From: Streptomyces sp. MUM 178J
Lineage (GTDB): Bacteria > Actinomycetota > Actinomycetes > Streptomycetales > Streptomycetaceae
Direction of reading: 5' to 3'
DNA length: 64,000 bases
NCBI RefSeq assembly: GCF_022414575.1
Contig: NZ_JADWYQ010000020.1
Span: 1 to 64,000, forward strand
Below the pieces are notes generated by a model. The model was not told the DNA's origin. It saw nothing but the letters and a program-made list of their open reading frames with translations, and did no database searches. Below are positions 1 to 8,166 of the stretch, piece after piece; position 1 is the stretch's first letter, and every line of letters begins with the position of its first letter. Made by a program: the position numbers and the translations under genes.

Positions 1-1
1 C

Positions 2-841
2 GGCCATGAGGACCACGACGGCGCCCGCGGCCCCGGCGCGACGGCGGAGTTCGCACGCCCCGACTTCGGCGCGCCCTCGCCCCGCGAGGGCGCGGACACC
101 CGGGCCGGCGCCCAGGCGAACGGCTCCACCGGTGAGTTCACCCGCCCCGACGTGTACGGCGGCGCACAGGACCCGGCCGGCACGGCCCAGTTCGCCCGCC
201 CCGACATGAGCGCGCCGCAGCAGCCGCAGGCTTCGGCTCCCGCACCGCGCCAGCCGGAGGCACTGCCGCCGGCCTCCACCCCCGGCGACGGCGGCACCCC
301 GCTGTACGACACGCTGGAGACGGACTGGTTCCGCGGCGGCCGGGACGGGCAGGGGCGGCAGCAGCCGCCGGCCCCGTCGGCCCCGTCGGCTCCGTCCGTG
401 CCCCAGCAGCCGGACCGCTCTGCCGGTGAGCGGCCGCAGCCTCCCCAGCACGCCCCGGCGCAGCCCCCGGCGACCCCGGACTACGCGCCGAACGGCGTCG
501 GCTCGTCGAACGCCTCCGCCCCGGCCGACCCGGCCGCCCCGGCGTGGCGTTCCTCCCCCAACGACGAGCTGGTGCGCCAGGCCGAGCGGGCCAGGAAACC
601 CGCTTCGGGCGGTGTCACCACCTCCGGTCTGCCCCGGCGGGTCCCGCGTGCCAACCTGGTGCCGGGCACTGCGCAGGAGCAGTCCCAGCAGAGCGGTCCG
701 CAGGTCTCGCGCGCGCCCGACGACGTGCGCGGTCGGCTCACCAATCTGCGCCGCGGCATCCAGCAGGGCCGGCAGCAGAACTCGACGACCGGCAGCTTCA
801 ACCTCGGCAACCTCGGCCCCACTCACCAGCAGGAGCGTTAG
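2..841 (+). CDS. cvnA: Conservon sensor histidine kinase CvnA, C-terminal tail (5' end outside window)
   Basis: Only the last 279 residues of this gene are inside the window; the open frame runs in from the left edge and stops with TAG at 839-841. The visible part is a Pro/Ala/Gln-rich, disordered tail with no recognisable kinase motif, so the name rests on context: a roadblock protein, a DUF742 protein and an MglA-like GTPase follow directly, which is the cvnA-B-C-D order of Streptomyces conservons, where CvnA is a membrane histidine kinase. The tail carries three copies of a T-x-x-F-x-R-P-D motif encoded from 41, 128 and 182. A basic stretch near the end (residues encoded about 700-780) is the only non-low-complexity part. 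The stop codon is followed immediately by cvnB, so the two are translationally linked. Confidence 0.8.
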   Translation, partial: GHEDHDGARGPGATAEFARPDFGAPSPREGADTRAGAQANGSTGEFTRPDVYGGAQDPAGTAQFARPDMSAPQQPQASAPAPRQPEALPPASTPGDGGTPLYDTLETDWFRGGRDGQGRQQPPAPSAPSAPSVPQQPDRSAGERPQPPQHAPAQPPATPDYAPNGVGSSNASAPADPAAPAWRSSPNDELVRQAERARKPASGGVTTSGLPRRVPRANLVPGTAQEQSQQSGPQVSRAPDDVRGRLTNLRRGIQQGRQQNSTTGSFNLGNLGPTHQQER

Positions 842-1264
842 TTGAGCGCGATGAGCCAGGCGGCGCAGAATCTGAACTGGTTGATCACCAACTTTGTGGA
901 CAACACCCCTGGGGTGTCCCACACCGTGGTGGTCTCCGCCGACGGACTCCTGCTGGCGATGTCCGAAGGGTTCCCCCGCGACCGGGCCGATCAGCTGGCC
1001 GCCGTCGCATCCGGTCTGACCTCGCTGACCGCGGGGGCGTCCCGGATCTTCGAAGGCGGCCCGGTCAACCAGACCGTGGTCGAGATGGAGCGCGGGTTCC
1101 TCTTCATCATGTCCGTCTCCGACGGCTCGTCGCTGGCCGTCCTGGCCCACCCGGAGGCCGACATCGGCCTGGTGGGCTACGAGATGGCCCTGCTGGTGGA
1201 CCGCGCGGGCAGTGTTCTCACCCCGGACCTGCGCGCCGAACTCCAGGGGAGCCTCCTGCGCTAG
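842..1264 (+). CDS. cvnB: Roadblock/LC7 domain protein CvnB
   Basis: A 140-residue protein that is almost entirely one roadblock/LC7 domain, the fold of GTPase-associated dimeric regulators. The body (LNWLITNF, then GVSHTVVVSADGLLLA and the later GFLFIMSVSDGS) matches CvnB proteins. In characterised conservons CvnB sits at the membrane with the kinase, CvnC and the GTPase CvnD. The start is taken as TTG at 842 because AGGAG at 831-835 lies 6 nt upstream; an in-frame ATG at 851 is the alternative. It begins on the base after the cvnA stop. A 215-nt gap separates it from cvnC. Confidence 0.93.
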   Translation: MSAMSQAAQNLNWLITNFVDNTPGVSHTVVVSADGLLLAMSEGFPRDRADQLAAVASGLTSLTAGASRIFEGGPVNQTVVEMERGFLFIMSVSDGSSLAVLAHPEADIGLVGYEMALLVDRAGSVLTPDLRAELQGSLLR

Positions 1265-1479
1265 ACGAACCGATCTGACCCGACCGCCCGCTCAAGCCCG
1301 TACCGCCCGACCGTAGCGACGCTCGTACCGAACGACCTGCCCCACGCTCTTCCCGGTACCTGCCCGATGCGAAAAGTACGAGCCCACCGCACCGACATCC
1401 GTCACGGCCGCCCACCGGCCCCCCACCGGCCCAGTCAGACGGCACAGCCGACCACTTGCTGTCATCGCCCGGAGGATTC

Positions 1480-1887
1480 ATGACCCCGCCACCCGCCTCT
1501 CACGATCCGTACGGTGTCCCCATGGACGCCGGATACGGAGATGAGGGCGACCAGCCGCTGGTGCGTCCGTACGCCATGACCGGCGGCCGTACGCGGCCGC
1601 GTTACCAGCTCGCCATCGAGGCGCTGGTGTCGACGACCGCAGACCCGGCGGTGCTCGCCAGCCTGCTGCCGGAGCACCAGCGGATCTGCCATCTGTGCCG
1701 TGAGGTCAAGTCGGTCGCCGAGATCTCGGCGCTGCTGTCGATGCCGCTCGGCGTGGCGCGCATCCTGGTGGCCGACCTCGCGGAGGCGGGCATGGTGGCG
1801 ATCCACCAGCCGGGCAACGGAGAGGCCGGCGGCGCGCCGGATGTGACACTGCTCGAAAGGGTGCTCAGTGGACTTCGCAAGCTCTAG
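1480..1887 (+). CDS. cvnC: DUF742 protein CvnC
   Basis: A 135-residue DUF742 protein. The family has a winged-helix-like region, visible here as the segment around HLCREVKSVAEISALLSMP, where a helix-turn-helix pattern can be read. CvnC proteins are conservon partners whose biochemical role is not well defined. ATG at 1480 is chosen over an upstream in-frame start at 1456 because GGAGG at 1471-1475 lies 4 nt before it. The gene overlaps cvnD by 20 nt, so translation is very probably coupled. Confidence 0.93.
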   Translation: MTPPPASHDPYGVPMDAGYGDEGDQPLVRPYAMTGGRTRPRYQLAIEALVSTTADPAVLASLLPEHQRICHLCREVKSVAEISALLSMPLGVARILVADLAEAGMVAIHQPGNGEAGGAPDVTLLERVLSGLRKL

Positions 1888-2458
1888 CGGCGGCGCCGCG
1901 GCGGCGGCCAGATCGACCACCAGTGCGAAGATCGTGGTGGCGGGCGGCTTCGGCGTGGGCAAGACCACGTTCGTCGGCGCCGTCTCGGAGATCAACCCGC
2001 TGCGTACCGAGGCCGTCATGACGTCAGCGTCGGCCGGCATCGACGACCTCACCCACACCGGGGACAAGACGACGACCACCGTCGCCATGGACTTCGGCCG
2101 CATCACCCTGGACCAGGACCTCATCCTCTACCTGTTCGGCACCCCCGGACAGGACCGGTTCTGGTTCATGTGGGACGACCTCGTCCGCGGCGCCATCGGA
2201 GCCGTCGTCCTCGTCGACACCCGACGCCTCGCCGACTGCTTCCCCGCCGTCGACTACTTCGAGAACTCAGGACTCCCCTTCGTCATCGCCCTCAACGGCT
2301 TCGACGGACACCAGCCCTACAACCCCGACGAAGTACGCGAGGCCCTCCAGATCGGCCCCGACACCCCCATCATCACCACCGACGCCCGCCACCGCGCCGA
2401 CGCCAAGAGCGCCCTGATCACCCTCGTCGAACACGCCCTCATGGCCCGCCTGCGGTAA
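1868..2458 (+). CDS. cvnD: MglA-like GTP-binding protein CvnD
   Basis: A 196-residue small GTPase of the conservon type. The P-loop GGFGVGKTT lies at residues 26-34, the G3 motif reads FGTPGQDRFW, and the NKxD position is the divergent ALNGFDG. Within conservons CvnD is thought to cycle between GTP and GDP and to bind the CvnA/B/C membrane complex, much like a eukaryotic G-protein module. It starts with GTG at 1868 inside the end of cvnC and is the last gene of the operon, followed by a strong hairpin at 2483. Confidence 0.95.
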   Translation: MDFASSSGGAAAAARSTTSAKIVVAGGFGVGKTTFVGAVSEINPLRTEAVMTSASAGIDDLTHTGDKTTTTVAMDFGRITLDQDLILYLFGTPGQDRFWFMWDDLVRGAIGAVVLVDTRRLADCFPAVDYFENSGLPFVIALNGFDGHQPYNPDEVREALQIGPDTPIITTDARHRADAKSALITLVEHALMARLR

Positions 2459-2482
2459 CCGCTGCGCGCCGCGGCCAAGGGA

Positions 2483-2514
2483 CGCCCCCGCACTCCTCGC
2501 GGAGTGCGGGGGCG
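2483..2514 (+). terminator. Terminator of the conservon operon
   Basis: A perfect 14-bp GC-rich stem (CGCCCCCGCACTCC with its complement) around a TCGC loop, 24 nt after the cvnD stop. There is no long T run, as usual for Streptomyces terminators. Confidence 0.8.
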
Positions 2515-2695
2515 TTGTGTTCCCCGTCCCGCCCGCCCTTCCTGGCCGCGGGGTCCGTCCCCTGCGCCCCTGGCGGCCGGGCGGGTCTACCCGGGCGCCG
2601 CCACCGTCCTGGAGGGTCAGCCCCCGCGCCCCTGGCGGCCGGGCCCCATGCACAGCGCCCCACACCGCCCCGACAGCCAAGCCCCCGGCATACGG

Positions 2696-2729
2696 CAAGG
2701 GCCCCCACCCGTCCGGGTGAGGGCCCTTG
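2696..2729 (-). terminator. Terminator of accB-accE
   Basis: Inverted repeat of about 16 bp with one mismatch (CAAGGGCCC...GGGCCCTTG outer arms), 12 nt past the accE stop on the reverse strand. It could also stop read-through from the conservon side. Confidence 0.7.
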
Positions 2730-2741
2730 CTTCGCGGGGTT

Positions 2742-2936
2742 TCAGCCCTGCCAGCTGTGAGCTGAGCGGAAACCGCGCTGGCGTTCGAGTCGACGCCAGC
2801 CCGCCGCACGGGGGCGGCGCGGCTCGGCGGCAGGCTGGGCGGCGGCGCGGGCCAGGAGGATCGCGGTGATGGCCGCGAGCTCCTCCGGCTCGGCCTGGCC
2901 CTTCTCGACACGGAGCAGAGATGCGTCAGTCGTCAC
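2742..2936 (-). CDS. accE: Acyl-CoA carboxylase epsilon subunit AccE
   Basis: A 64-residue protein of the actinobacterial AccE/PccE family. These small subunits bind the biotinylated alpha chain and the carboxyltransferase beta chain and raise the activity of acetyl/propionyl-CoA carboxylase. The N-terminal pattern VEKGQAEPEELAAITAIL is the family's conserved block, and the C-terminal WRRLERQRGFRSAHSWQG is also typical. It starts with GTG, with GAGGAG upstream, 12 nt after the accB stop, so the two are co-transcribed. The middle is low complexity (Ala/Pro/Arg). Confidence 0.92.
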   Translation of the reverse strand: MTTDASLLRVEKGQAEPEELAAITAILLARAAAQPAAEPRRPRAAGWRRLERQRGFRSAHSWQG

Positions 2937-2948
2937 GAGGGGCTCCTC

Positions 2949-4532
2949 TTACTGGGGCGGGTTGCCGTGCTTGCGCGACGGCAGGTCTGCGTGCTTGGTG
3001 CGGAGCATCGCCAGGGACGCGATCAGCACTGACCGGGTCTCCGCGGGGTCGATCACGTCGTCGACCAGGCCCCGCTCGGCGGCGTAGTACGGGTGCATCA
3101 GCTCGGCCTTGTACTCCTTGACCATGCGGGCGCGCATGGCCTCGGGGTCCTCGGCCTCTGCGATCTGCCTGCGGAAGATGACGTTCGCCGCGCCCTCCGC
3201 GCCCATGACCGCGATCTCGTTCGTCGGCCAGGCATAGGTGAGGTCGGCGCCGATGGACTGGGAATCCATGACGATGTACGCACCTCCATACGCCTTCCGC
3301 AGGATCAGCGAGATCCGCGGCACGGTCGCGTTGCAGTACGCGTACAGCAGCTTCGCGCCGTGGCGGATGATCCCACCGTGCTCCTGGTCGACGCCGGGGA
3401 GAAAGCCGGGCACGTCCAGCAGAGTGATGATCGGGATGTTGAACGCATCGCACATCTGCACGAAGCGGGCGGCTTTCTCGGAGGCCTCGATGTCCAGCAC
3501 CCCCGCCAGCGACTGCGGTTGGTTGGCCACGATCCCGACGACCTGCCCGTCGAGCCGCGCCAGCGCGCAGACGATGTTGCGGGCCCAGCGCTCGTGGACC
3601 TCCAGGAAGTCGCCGTCGTCGACGATCTCCTCGATGACCTTGTGCATGTCGTACGGCCGGTTGCCGTCGACCGGGACGAGGTCCATGAGGGTGTCGCAGC
3701 TGCGCTCCGCCGGGTCGCCGGAGGCGGCTGCGGGCGGGTTCTCGCGGTTGTTCTGCGGCAGCATCGACAGCAGGTAGCGGACCTCGGCGAGGCAGGTCTC
3801 CTCGTCGTCGTAGGCGAAGTGCGCCACGCCGGACGTCTCGGCGTGGACATCCGCGCCGCCCAGCCCGTTCTGCGTGATCTCCTCGCCGGTGACGGCCTTG
3901 ACCACGTCGGGTCCGGTGATGAACATCTGCGAGGTGTCGCGGACCATGAACACGAAATCCGTCAGCGCCGGACTGTAGGCCGCGCCGCCCGCGCACGGGC
4001 CGAGCATCACGCTGATCTGCGGGATGACGCCTGACGCACGGGTGTTGCGCTGGAAGATCCCGCCATATCCGGCGAGCGCCGAGACGCCCTCCTGGATGCG
4101 TGCGCCCGCGCCGTCGTTCAGCGACACCAGCGGAGCGCCCGCCGAGATCGCCATGTCCATGATCTTGTGGATCTTCGTGGCATGGGCCTCGCCCAGCGCA
4201 CCGCCGAAGATCCGGAAGTCATGGGCGTAGACGAAGACCGTACGGCCCTCGACCGTGCCCCAGCCGGTGATCACACCGTCCGTGTACGGCTTCTTCGCCT
4301 CCAGGCCGAAACCGGTCGCCCGGTGCCGCCGCAACTGCTCGACCTCACGAAACGAGCCCTCGTCCAGCAGCAGCCCGATCCGCTCCCGCGCGGTCAGCTT
4401 GCCCTTGGCGTGCTGCGCCTCGGTCGCGCGGTCGCTCGGCCCGCGCCGGGCCGATTCGCGCAGAGCATGCAGTTCGGCCACGCGTCCGCGCGCGTCACTC
4501 GCCTCGCCGGCGGTCTCGTCGATAACGGTCAT
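2949..4532 (-). CDS. accB: Acetyl/propionyl-CoA carboxylase carboxyltransferase (beta) subunit AccB
   Basis: A 527-residue biotin-dependent carboxyltransferase. It moves the carboxyl group from carboxybiotin on AccA to acetyl-CoA, giving malonyl-CoA for fatty acids and polyketides; many family members also take propionyl-CoA. Family blocks are clear: QHAKGKLTARERI near the N-terminus, the oxyanion-hole GG pairs in FGGALGEAHATKIHK and GPCAGGAAYSPALTDFVFM, and ASEKAARFVQMCDAFNIPI in the second crotonase-like half. The length is usual. The close match to the AccB rather than PccB type, plus the adjoining accE, suggests the main malonyl-CoA-forming enzyme. ATG at 4532 has AGGG 8 nt upstream. The biotin-carrying alpha subunit is not in this window. 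Confidence 0.95.
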   Translation of the reverse strand: MTVIDETAGEASDARGRVAELHALRESARRGPSDRATEAQHAKGKLTARERIGLLLDEGSFREVEQLRRHRATGFGLEAKKPYTDGVITGWGTVEGRTVFVYAHDFRIFGGALGEAHATKIHKIMDMAISAGAPLVSLNDGAGARIQEGVSALAGYGGIFQRNTRASGVIPQISVMLGPCAGGAAYSPALTDFVFMVRDTSQMFITGPDVVKAVTGEEITQNGLGGADVHAETSGVAHFAYDDEETCLAEVRYLLSMLPQNNRENPPAAASGDPAERSCDTLMDLVPVDGNRPYDMHKVIEEIVDDGDFLEVHERWARNIVCALARLDGQVVGIVANQPQSLAGVLDIEASEKAARFVQMCDAFNIPIITLLDVPGFLPGVDQEHGGIIRHGAKLLYAYCNATVPRISLILRKAYGGAYIVMDSQSIGADLTYAWPTNEIAVMGAEGAANVIFRRQIAEAEDPEAMRARMVKEYKAELMHPYYAAERGLVDDVIDPAETRSVLIASLAMLRTKHADLPSRKHGNPPQ

Positions 4533-4813
4533 GCATCGACCCTACGGATCCGACCAAGAAAACCCTGCCGTCGGTTCCGTACAGTCTCCGGCCCCATCTG
4601 CTGTCACCCCTAAACAGAAGGGTGCGGAGGTTGAGCCCTAGTGCCAGCGTGGAGGCCGTTCGCGTTGTTGAGGTCCAACAAGCCGGGCAGTGCCGGAGGC
4701 GCCTCACGCGACGGCGTGTCGTGCGCCCACCGTATCCGCCGGACGGATGGACGTGAGTCGGCGTCGAGCGGCCCCGGAGCGGCCGCCCCTTTGCTGGAGA
4801 GTGGAGACAGCTG

Positions 4814-4842
4814 TTGAAGATTAAACGGAATACTCGTACAGT
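4814..4842 (+). promoter_or_regulatory. Candidate promoter of the YceI gene, in the 4533-4898 intergenic region
   Basis: TTGAAG at 4814-4819 and TACAGT at 4837-4842 are separated by 17 nt, a good vegetative sigma-factor spacing. This part of the 366-nt gap is clearly more AT-rich than its surroundings. GTTGAA (4813-4818) and TTCAAC (4851-4856) form an inverted pair around the predicted start, and TTGTTCAAC/TTTCAATAA just downstream could be an operator. The left part of the gap (4533-4790) shows nothing recognisable. Confidence 0.55.
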
Positions 4843-4898
4843 TGCCATTGTTCAACTTTCAATAAGATTCTGATCCGCCTCCACCCAGGGAGCACGCC

Positions 4899-5513
4899 AT
4901 GGGCATCTTCAACCGCAAGCCCGAAGCCACCACGACAGCCGCCGCGGCCCCTGCGGCCGTCGACCCCGCACTGGCCGCGCTGACCGGCGAGTACACCATC
5001 GACGCCGTCCACAGCAGCATCGGCTTCACCGTCCGCCACGCCATGGTGACCAACGTCCGCGGCTCCTTCGGCGAGTACGAGGGCACGCTGCACCTGGACG
5101 GCTCGGACCCGTCCCGCTCCACCGCCGCCATCGACGTCAAGATCGCCAGCATCGACACGGGCATCGCCGACCGTGACGGCCATCTGCGCAGCCCGGACTT
5201 CTTCGACGCGGAGAACCACCCGCTGATGACCTTCCGTTCGACGAGCGCGGAACAGCTCGGCGGCGACGCCTACCGGATCACCGGCGACCTCGCCATCAAG
5301 GGCGTCACCCGCCCCCTGGCCATCGACCTCACCTTCAACGGCTCCGCCAAGGACCCGTACGGCAACGAGCGGGTCGGCTTCGAGGGCGGCGCGGAGATCC
5401 TCCGCTCGGACTGGGGCCTGACGTGGAACGCGGCGCTGGAGACGGGCGGTGTGATGGTCAGCGACAAGGTGAAGCTGACGTTCGACATCTCCGCGATCAA
5501 GTCCGCGGCCTGA
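4899..5513 (+). CDS. YceI family lipid-binding-type protein
   Basis: A 204-residue protein whose residues about 30-200 form a YceI domain, a lipocalin-like barrel that binds polyisoprenoid-type lipids in studied homologues. Diagnostic pieces are YTIDAVHSSIGFTVRH, the GxF-x-G block FGEYEGTLHL, DGHLRSPDFFDAENHP and GDLAIKGVTRPLAIDL. There is no signal peptide; the first 25 residues are charged and then Ala/Thr-rich, so the protein is probably cytoplasmic, as is common for Streptomyces YceI proteins. ATG at 4899 follows CAGGGAG. It is a single gene with its own promoter and is convergent with the toxin-antitoxin pair. The true ligand is unknown. Confidence 0.9.
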   Translation: MGIFNRKPEATTTAAAAPAAVDPALAALTGEYTIDAVHSSIGFTVRHAMVTNVRGSFGEYEGTLHLDGSDPSRSTAAIDVKIASIDTGIADRDGHLRSPDFFDAENHPLMTFRSTSAEQLGGDAYRITGDLAIKGVTRPLAIDLTFNGSAKDPYGNERVGFEGGAEILRSDWGLTWNAALETGGVMVSDKVKLTFDISAIKSAA

Positions 5514-5567
5514 GCCGGGTCTCGACACCTCGGCCCCCTCTACCTACCGCACGGCCAACGGGTGCCC

Positions 5568-5600
5568 CGCCTGCGCCGCGCCCCCTCTGCGGTGCAGGCG
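5568..5600. terminator. Bidirectional terminator candidate
   Basis: Arms CGCCTGCGCCGC and GCGGTGCAGGCG pair with one wobble, in the 94-nt convergent gap between the YceI gene and the PIN toxin gene. Confidence 0.5.
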
Positions 5601-5607
5601 AGTCCCG

Positions 5608-6006
5608 TCAGCAGAAGCCCAGCATCCCCGGCGAGTCGATGCCGACGGTGACCACACCGGGCGGATAGGCGTCCTCATCACCTGTGAGCAGGATGGACAT
5701 ACCGGTGAACTCCGGGCGAGGCAGGGCGCAGTACAGCGCATGGCAGGTGTCGGGGCCGCCATACCCATCACGAACCATGGCGCCGACGCTCGCAGCCGAG
5801 ACCGTGTCGAGATCGTCGACGACGACGGAGGAGAAGGCGAGCACGCCGCGAGCGAGATTCTCCTCGTCGGCCTCGGCCTGCATCAGGCAGAGGGCAGGAA
5901 CGCGAAGGCGGTCGCCCGGCGTCCGCGCCATGTTGCCCGCCAGCAGATTCAGGGTCTTGTGCCCGCCCGCAAGCGCCTTGACAGCGCCGGTGTCGAGGAT
6001 GATCAC
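5608..6006 (-). CDS. PIN-domain ribonuclease toxin (VapC-like)
   Basis: A 132-residue PIN-domain protein. The acidic residues expected at the metal site are present: Asp5 in MIILDTG, Glu45, Asp86 in GPDTCHA and Asp110 in LLTGDED. VapC toxins are Mg-dependent RNases that cut tRNA or rRNA and are held inactive by a cognate antitoxin. GTG at 6006 overlaps the upstream antitoxin stop by 4 nt, so translation is coupled. The domain runs to the C-terminus without additions. The target RNA cannot be told from sequence. Confidence 0.82.
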   Translation of the reverse strand: MIILDTGAVKALAGGHKTLNLLAGNMARTPGDRLRVPALCLMQAEADEENLARGVLAFSSVVVDDLDTVSAASVGAMVRDGYGGPDTCHALYCALPRPEFTGMSILLTGDEDAYPPGVVTVGIDSPGMLGFC

Positions 6007-6287
6007 GCAGCGGCGCCCCTCGCCGCCCGGACCTTCTCCGCCGCGATCTTGTAGATGTTACCCAGGATGTCGGGAGCCTCGTCGAACTCCGCATCGCTGA
6101 TATGCAGCCCGATCGCCCGACGCACGACCTCACGGTCCGCGGCAAGCCGCTCGGCGCGTTGCGCAGCGGTCGGCTGCTCGGCAGCAAGGGCGTCGACCAG
6201 TTGGCCAATGCTCAGTCCTCGCTCTCTGGCGAGCTCGGCGAGATGGTCGCGGGTCTCCCGGCGAACCTGAATTGTGGTCGATCCCAT
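6003..6287 (-). CDS. Ribbon-helix-helix antitoxin partner of the PIN toxin
   Basis: A 94-residue protein. The first 45 residues have the RHH pattern: a short beta strand (TTIQVRRETRDHL) and two helices (ELARERGLSIGQLVDAL), as in VapB-type DNA-binding antitoxins. The remaining part, up to ARGAAA, would wrap the toxin. It lies directly upstream of the PIN gene with a 4-nt overlap, the normal antitoxin-first order. No ribosome binding site is visible, and a TATAGT -10 element sits 6 nt before the ATG, so the mRNA is probably leaderless. It should autoregulate this promoter. Confidence 0.8.
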   Translation of the reverse strand: MGSTTIQVRRETRDHLAELARERGLSIGQLVDALAAEQPTAAQRAERLAADREVVRRAIGLHISDAEFDEAPDILGNIYKIAAEKVRAARGAAA

Positions 6288-6293
6288 AGCAGA

Positions 6294-6299
6294 ACTATA
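6294..6299 (-). promoter_or_regulatory. -10 element of the antitoxin-toxin promoter, predicting a leaderless mRNA
   Basis: TATAGT on the reverse strand ends 6 nt before the ATG at 6287, placing the start of transcription at or next to the start codon. No clear -35 is seen. Confidence 0.5.
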
Positions 6300-6368
6300 G
6301 AGCAGTTACGGACTCAACGACATCCGCCCGCCTCCCATCCGTACAGGCTCCGCCGAGGGCTCCCGGAT

Positions 6369-7493
6369 CTACGCTTGGGCGTCGACAGGATCGGCGACCG
6401 CGCCGATGAGGCAGTCGACCACGTCCAAAAGGCTGGACCTGCGACGGTGGGCGGCCCGCTGCCGATCCGCACCCGCGCCGTTCCCGCGCAGCCGCTCCCA
6501 CGCCGCGTCGGCCTGCTCCGCATCGCCGCTGCGCTCAAGCGCCGGGCGGACATACGCGTACAGCCGGTCGGCCAGGTCGGCGGCCGGCACCAGCCGGTGT
6601 GTGCGCACGTCCAGCGCCTGGCCGCGCAGTCCGTCTCGTGCGGCCCGCCAGTACGCGGCCCGCACCACCTCCGGGGCGGGGTTCGGCACCGGCTCCCCCT
6701 GCTCCGTCTCCCGCAGAGCGGTCGCCACCAGAGCGCGCACCAGCGACGCGTACAGAACCGTGTCCCAGGCGCTCATCAGCGCGTCGGCGGTCCGCACTTC
6801 CAGGGTGGGCACATGGACCGAGGGGCGCACGTCCCAATAGAGGCCCTGCCGGTCCATCACGGCCCCGCCTTCGAGCAGCCTGCCCACCAGCTCCTCGAAG
6901 TGCCCCACGGACTCGAAGTGGGGCGGCGGCCCCGAAACCGGCCAGCGGGCCCAGATCAGGGTGCGCCAGCTTGCGTAGCCGGTGTACCGCCCGGCCCAGA
7001 ACGGGGAGTTGGCGCCGAGGGCGACGAGCACGGGCAGCCAGGGTCGCAGCCGATTGCTCACCTCGATCGCGAGCCTCCGGTCGGCAAGGCCGATGTGCAC
7101 ATGGCAGCCGGCCGTGCCCTGGTCGTCGTTCAGCGCCCGGAAGATCTCCAGGTTGCGCGCATACCGCGCGCCCGGAGTGAGCGGCGGCGGCACGATGTCG
7201 CCGAGCACCGGCGACCCGGACGACACCACCACCAGTCCGTGCGCCGCCGCCGCGCCCGCCGCGACGGCGCGCATCTCCCTTATCTGGTCGCCGAGTTGCC
7301 GCATCGTCGCGCACGGCGTGGTCCTCGCCTCGATATGGAAGCGGGTGAGCTCGTCCCCGACCCGGTCCTCCCCCAACTCCTTGGCGGCGGAGGCGATCAC
7401 ACTCTCGGCACAGGGCCGTACGGCACGCGACACGGGGTCGACGATGAGGTATTCCTCTTCCAAACCCACCGTGAGCAGTTCGTCACTGCGCAT
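6369..7493 (-). CDS. YbdK-type carboxylate-amine ligase (glutamate-cysteine ligase 2 family)
   Basis: A 374-residue member of the GCS2 family (YbdK/EgtA-like ATP-dependent carboxylate-amine ligases). The start MRSDELLTVGLEEEYLIVDP holds the metal-binding GLEEE motif, and GTAGCHVHIGL and NSPFWAGRYTGYASWR are the family's other landmarks. E. coli YbdK has weak glutamate-cysteine ligase activity; the physiological substrate of the Streptomyces homologues is unknown. The open frame extends further upstream, but ATG at 7493 fits the family N-terminus exactly. The C-terminus is Arg/Ala-rich. It stands 62 nt after a GNAT gene on the same strand. Confidence 0.88.
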   Translation of the reverse strand: MRSDELLTVGLEEEYLIVDPVSRAVRPCAESVIASAAKELGEDRVGDELTRFHIEARTTPCATMRQLGDQIREMRAVAAGAAAAHGLVVVSSGSPVLGDIVPPPLTPGARYARNLEIFRALNDDQGTAGCHVHIGLADRRLAIEVSNRLRPWLPVLVALGANSPFWAGRYTGYASWRTLIWARWPVSGPPPHFESVGHFEELVGRLLEGGAVMDRQGLYWDVRPSVHVPTLEVRTADALMSAWDTVLYASLVRALVATALRETEQGEPVPNPAPEVVRAAYWRAARDGLRGQALDVRTHRLVPAADLADRLYAYVRPALERSGDAEQADAAWERLRGNGAGADRQRAAHRRRSSLLDVVDCLIGAVADPVDAQA

Positions 7494-7555
7494 GCCTGGG
7501 AGAGTCTCACACCGGACCCCCGCAACGTGCGGCTGCTGTCGGCCAATTGCGTGGC

Positions 7556-8026
7556 TCAAGCACTTGGGTGCGGCGTGCCGGCGAGCAGCCTCTCGAAGCA
7601 GAGGGAGCTCGGGGAGTCGGCGTACGCCCCGAAGCCGGGAATCCGCGCATAGCCGCAGCGCGTGTAGAAGCGGACGGCGTCGGGCTGGGCGCCCCCGGTC
7701 TCCAGACGCAGACTCCTCCAGCCCCGCCCGCAGGCCCAGTCCTCCGGCGCGGCGAGGACGCCCTGTGCGACACCCGAGCCGCGCCGGTCGGGCACCACGT
7801 ACATGCGCTTGACCTCGCCGACCCCTTCCCCCAGGGAGCGAAGCCCCCCGCATCCGACGGCCGCGCCGTCGCCGTCGTAGGCCACGAAGAACACGGCGAT
7901 GTCGGCCGCCGACGGCGCGGCGCCGGGCTCGCTGTCCGGAGTTCCGTACCGCTCGGCGATCTCCGCTCTCTGACGCGCACGCAGCGCGACGGCATCCGCG
8001 TCCCCCCACGGGACCTGCTTGATCAT
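7556..8026 (-). CDS. GNAT family N-acetyltransferase
   Basis: A 156-residue single-domain GNAT. The acetyl-CoA pyrophosphate loop is VKRMYVVPDRRGSGVAQGV, preceded by the strand VGCGGLRSLGEG and followed by LRLETGGAQPDAVRFYTRCGY, the motif-B block near the C-terminus. Members transfer acetyl groups to small amines or protein N-termini; the substrate here is not predictable. ATG at 8026 (GTG at 8029 is also possible) is preferred because the in-frame extension upstream has no family similarity. It may form an operon with the YbdK-like gene. Confidence 0.85.
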   Translation of the reverse strand: MIKQVPWGDADAVALRARQRAEIAERYGTPDSEPGAAPSAADIAVFFVAYDGDGAAVGCGGLRSLGEGVGEVKRMYVVPDRRGSGVAQGVLAAPEDWACGRGWRSLRLETGGAQPDAVRFYTRCGYARIPGFGAYADSPSSLCFERLLAGTPHPSA

Positions 8027-8166
8027 CACGCCGGTGACTCTGCCACCCGTCTGTTTCGCGCGGATGAACCGCCGCCGGGCCCCGGCTGTGCTTCGGATGC
8101 AGGACATCACGCTCGGCAGCCGCCCGGGCGTCCGGCACCGACTCCGGCTGACCGCCGCGGGCTGAG

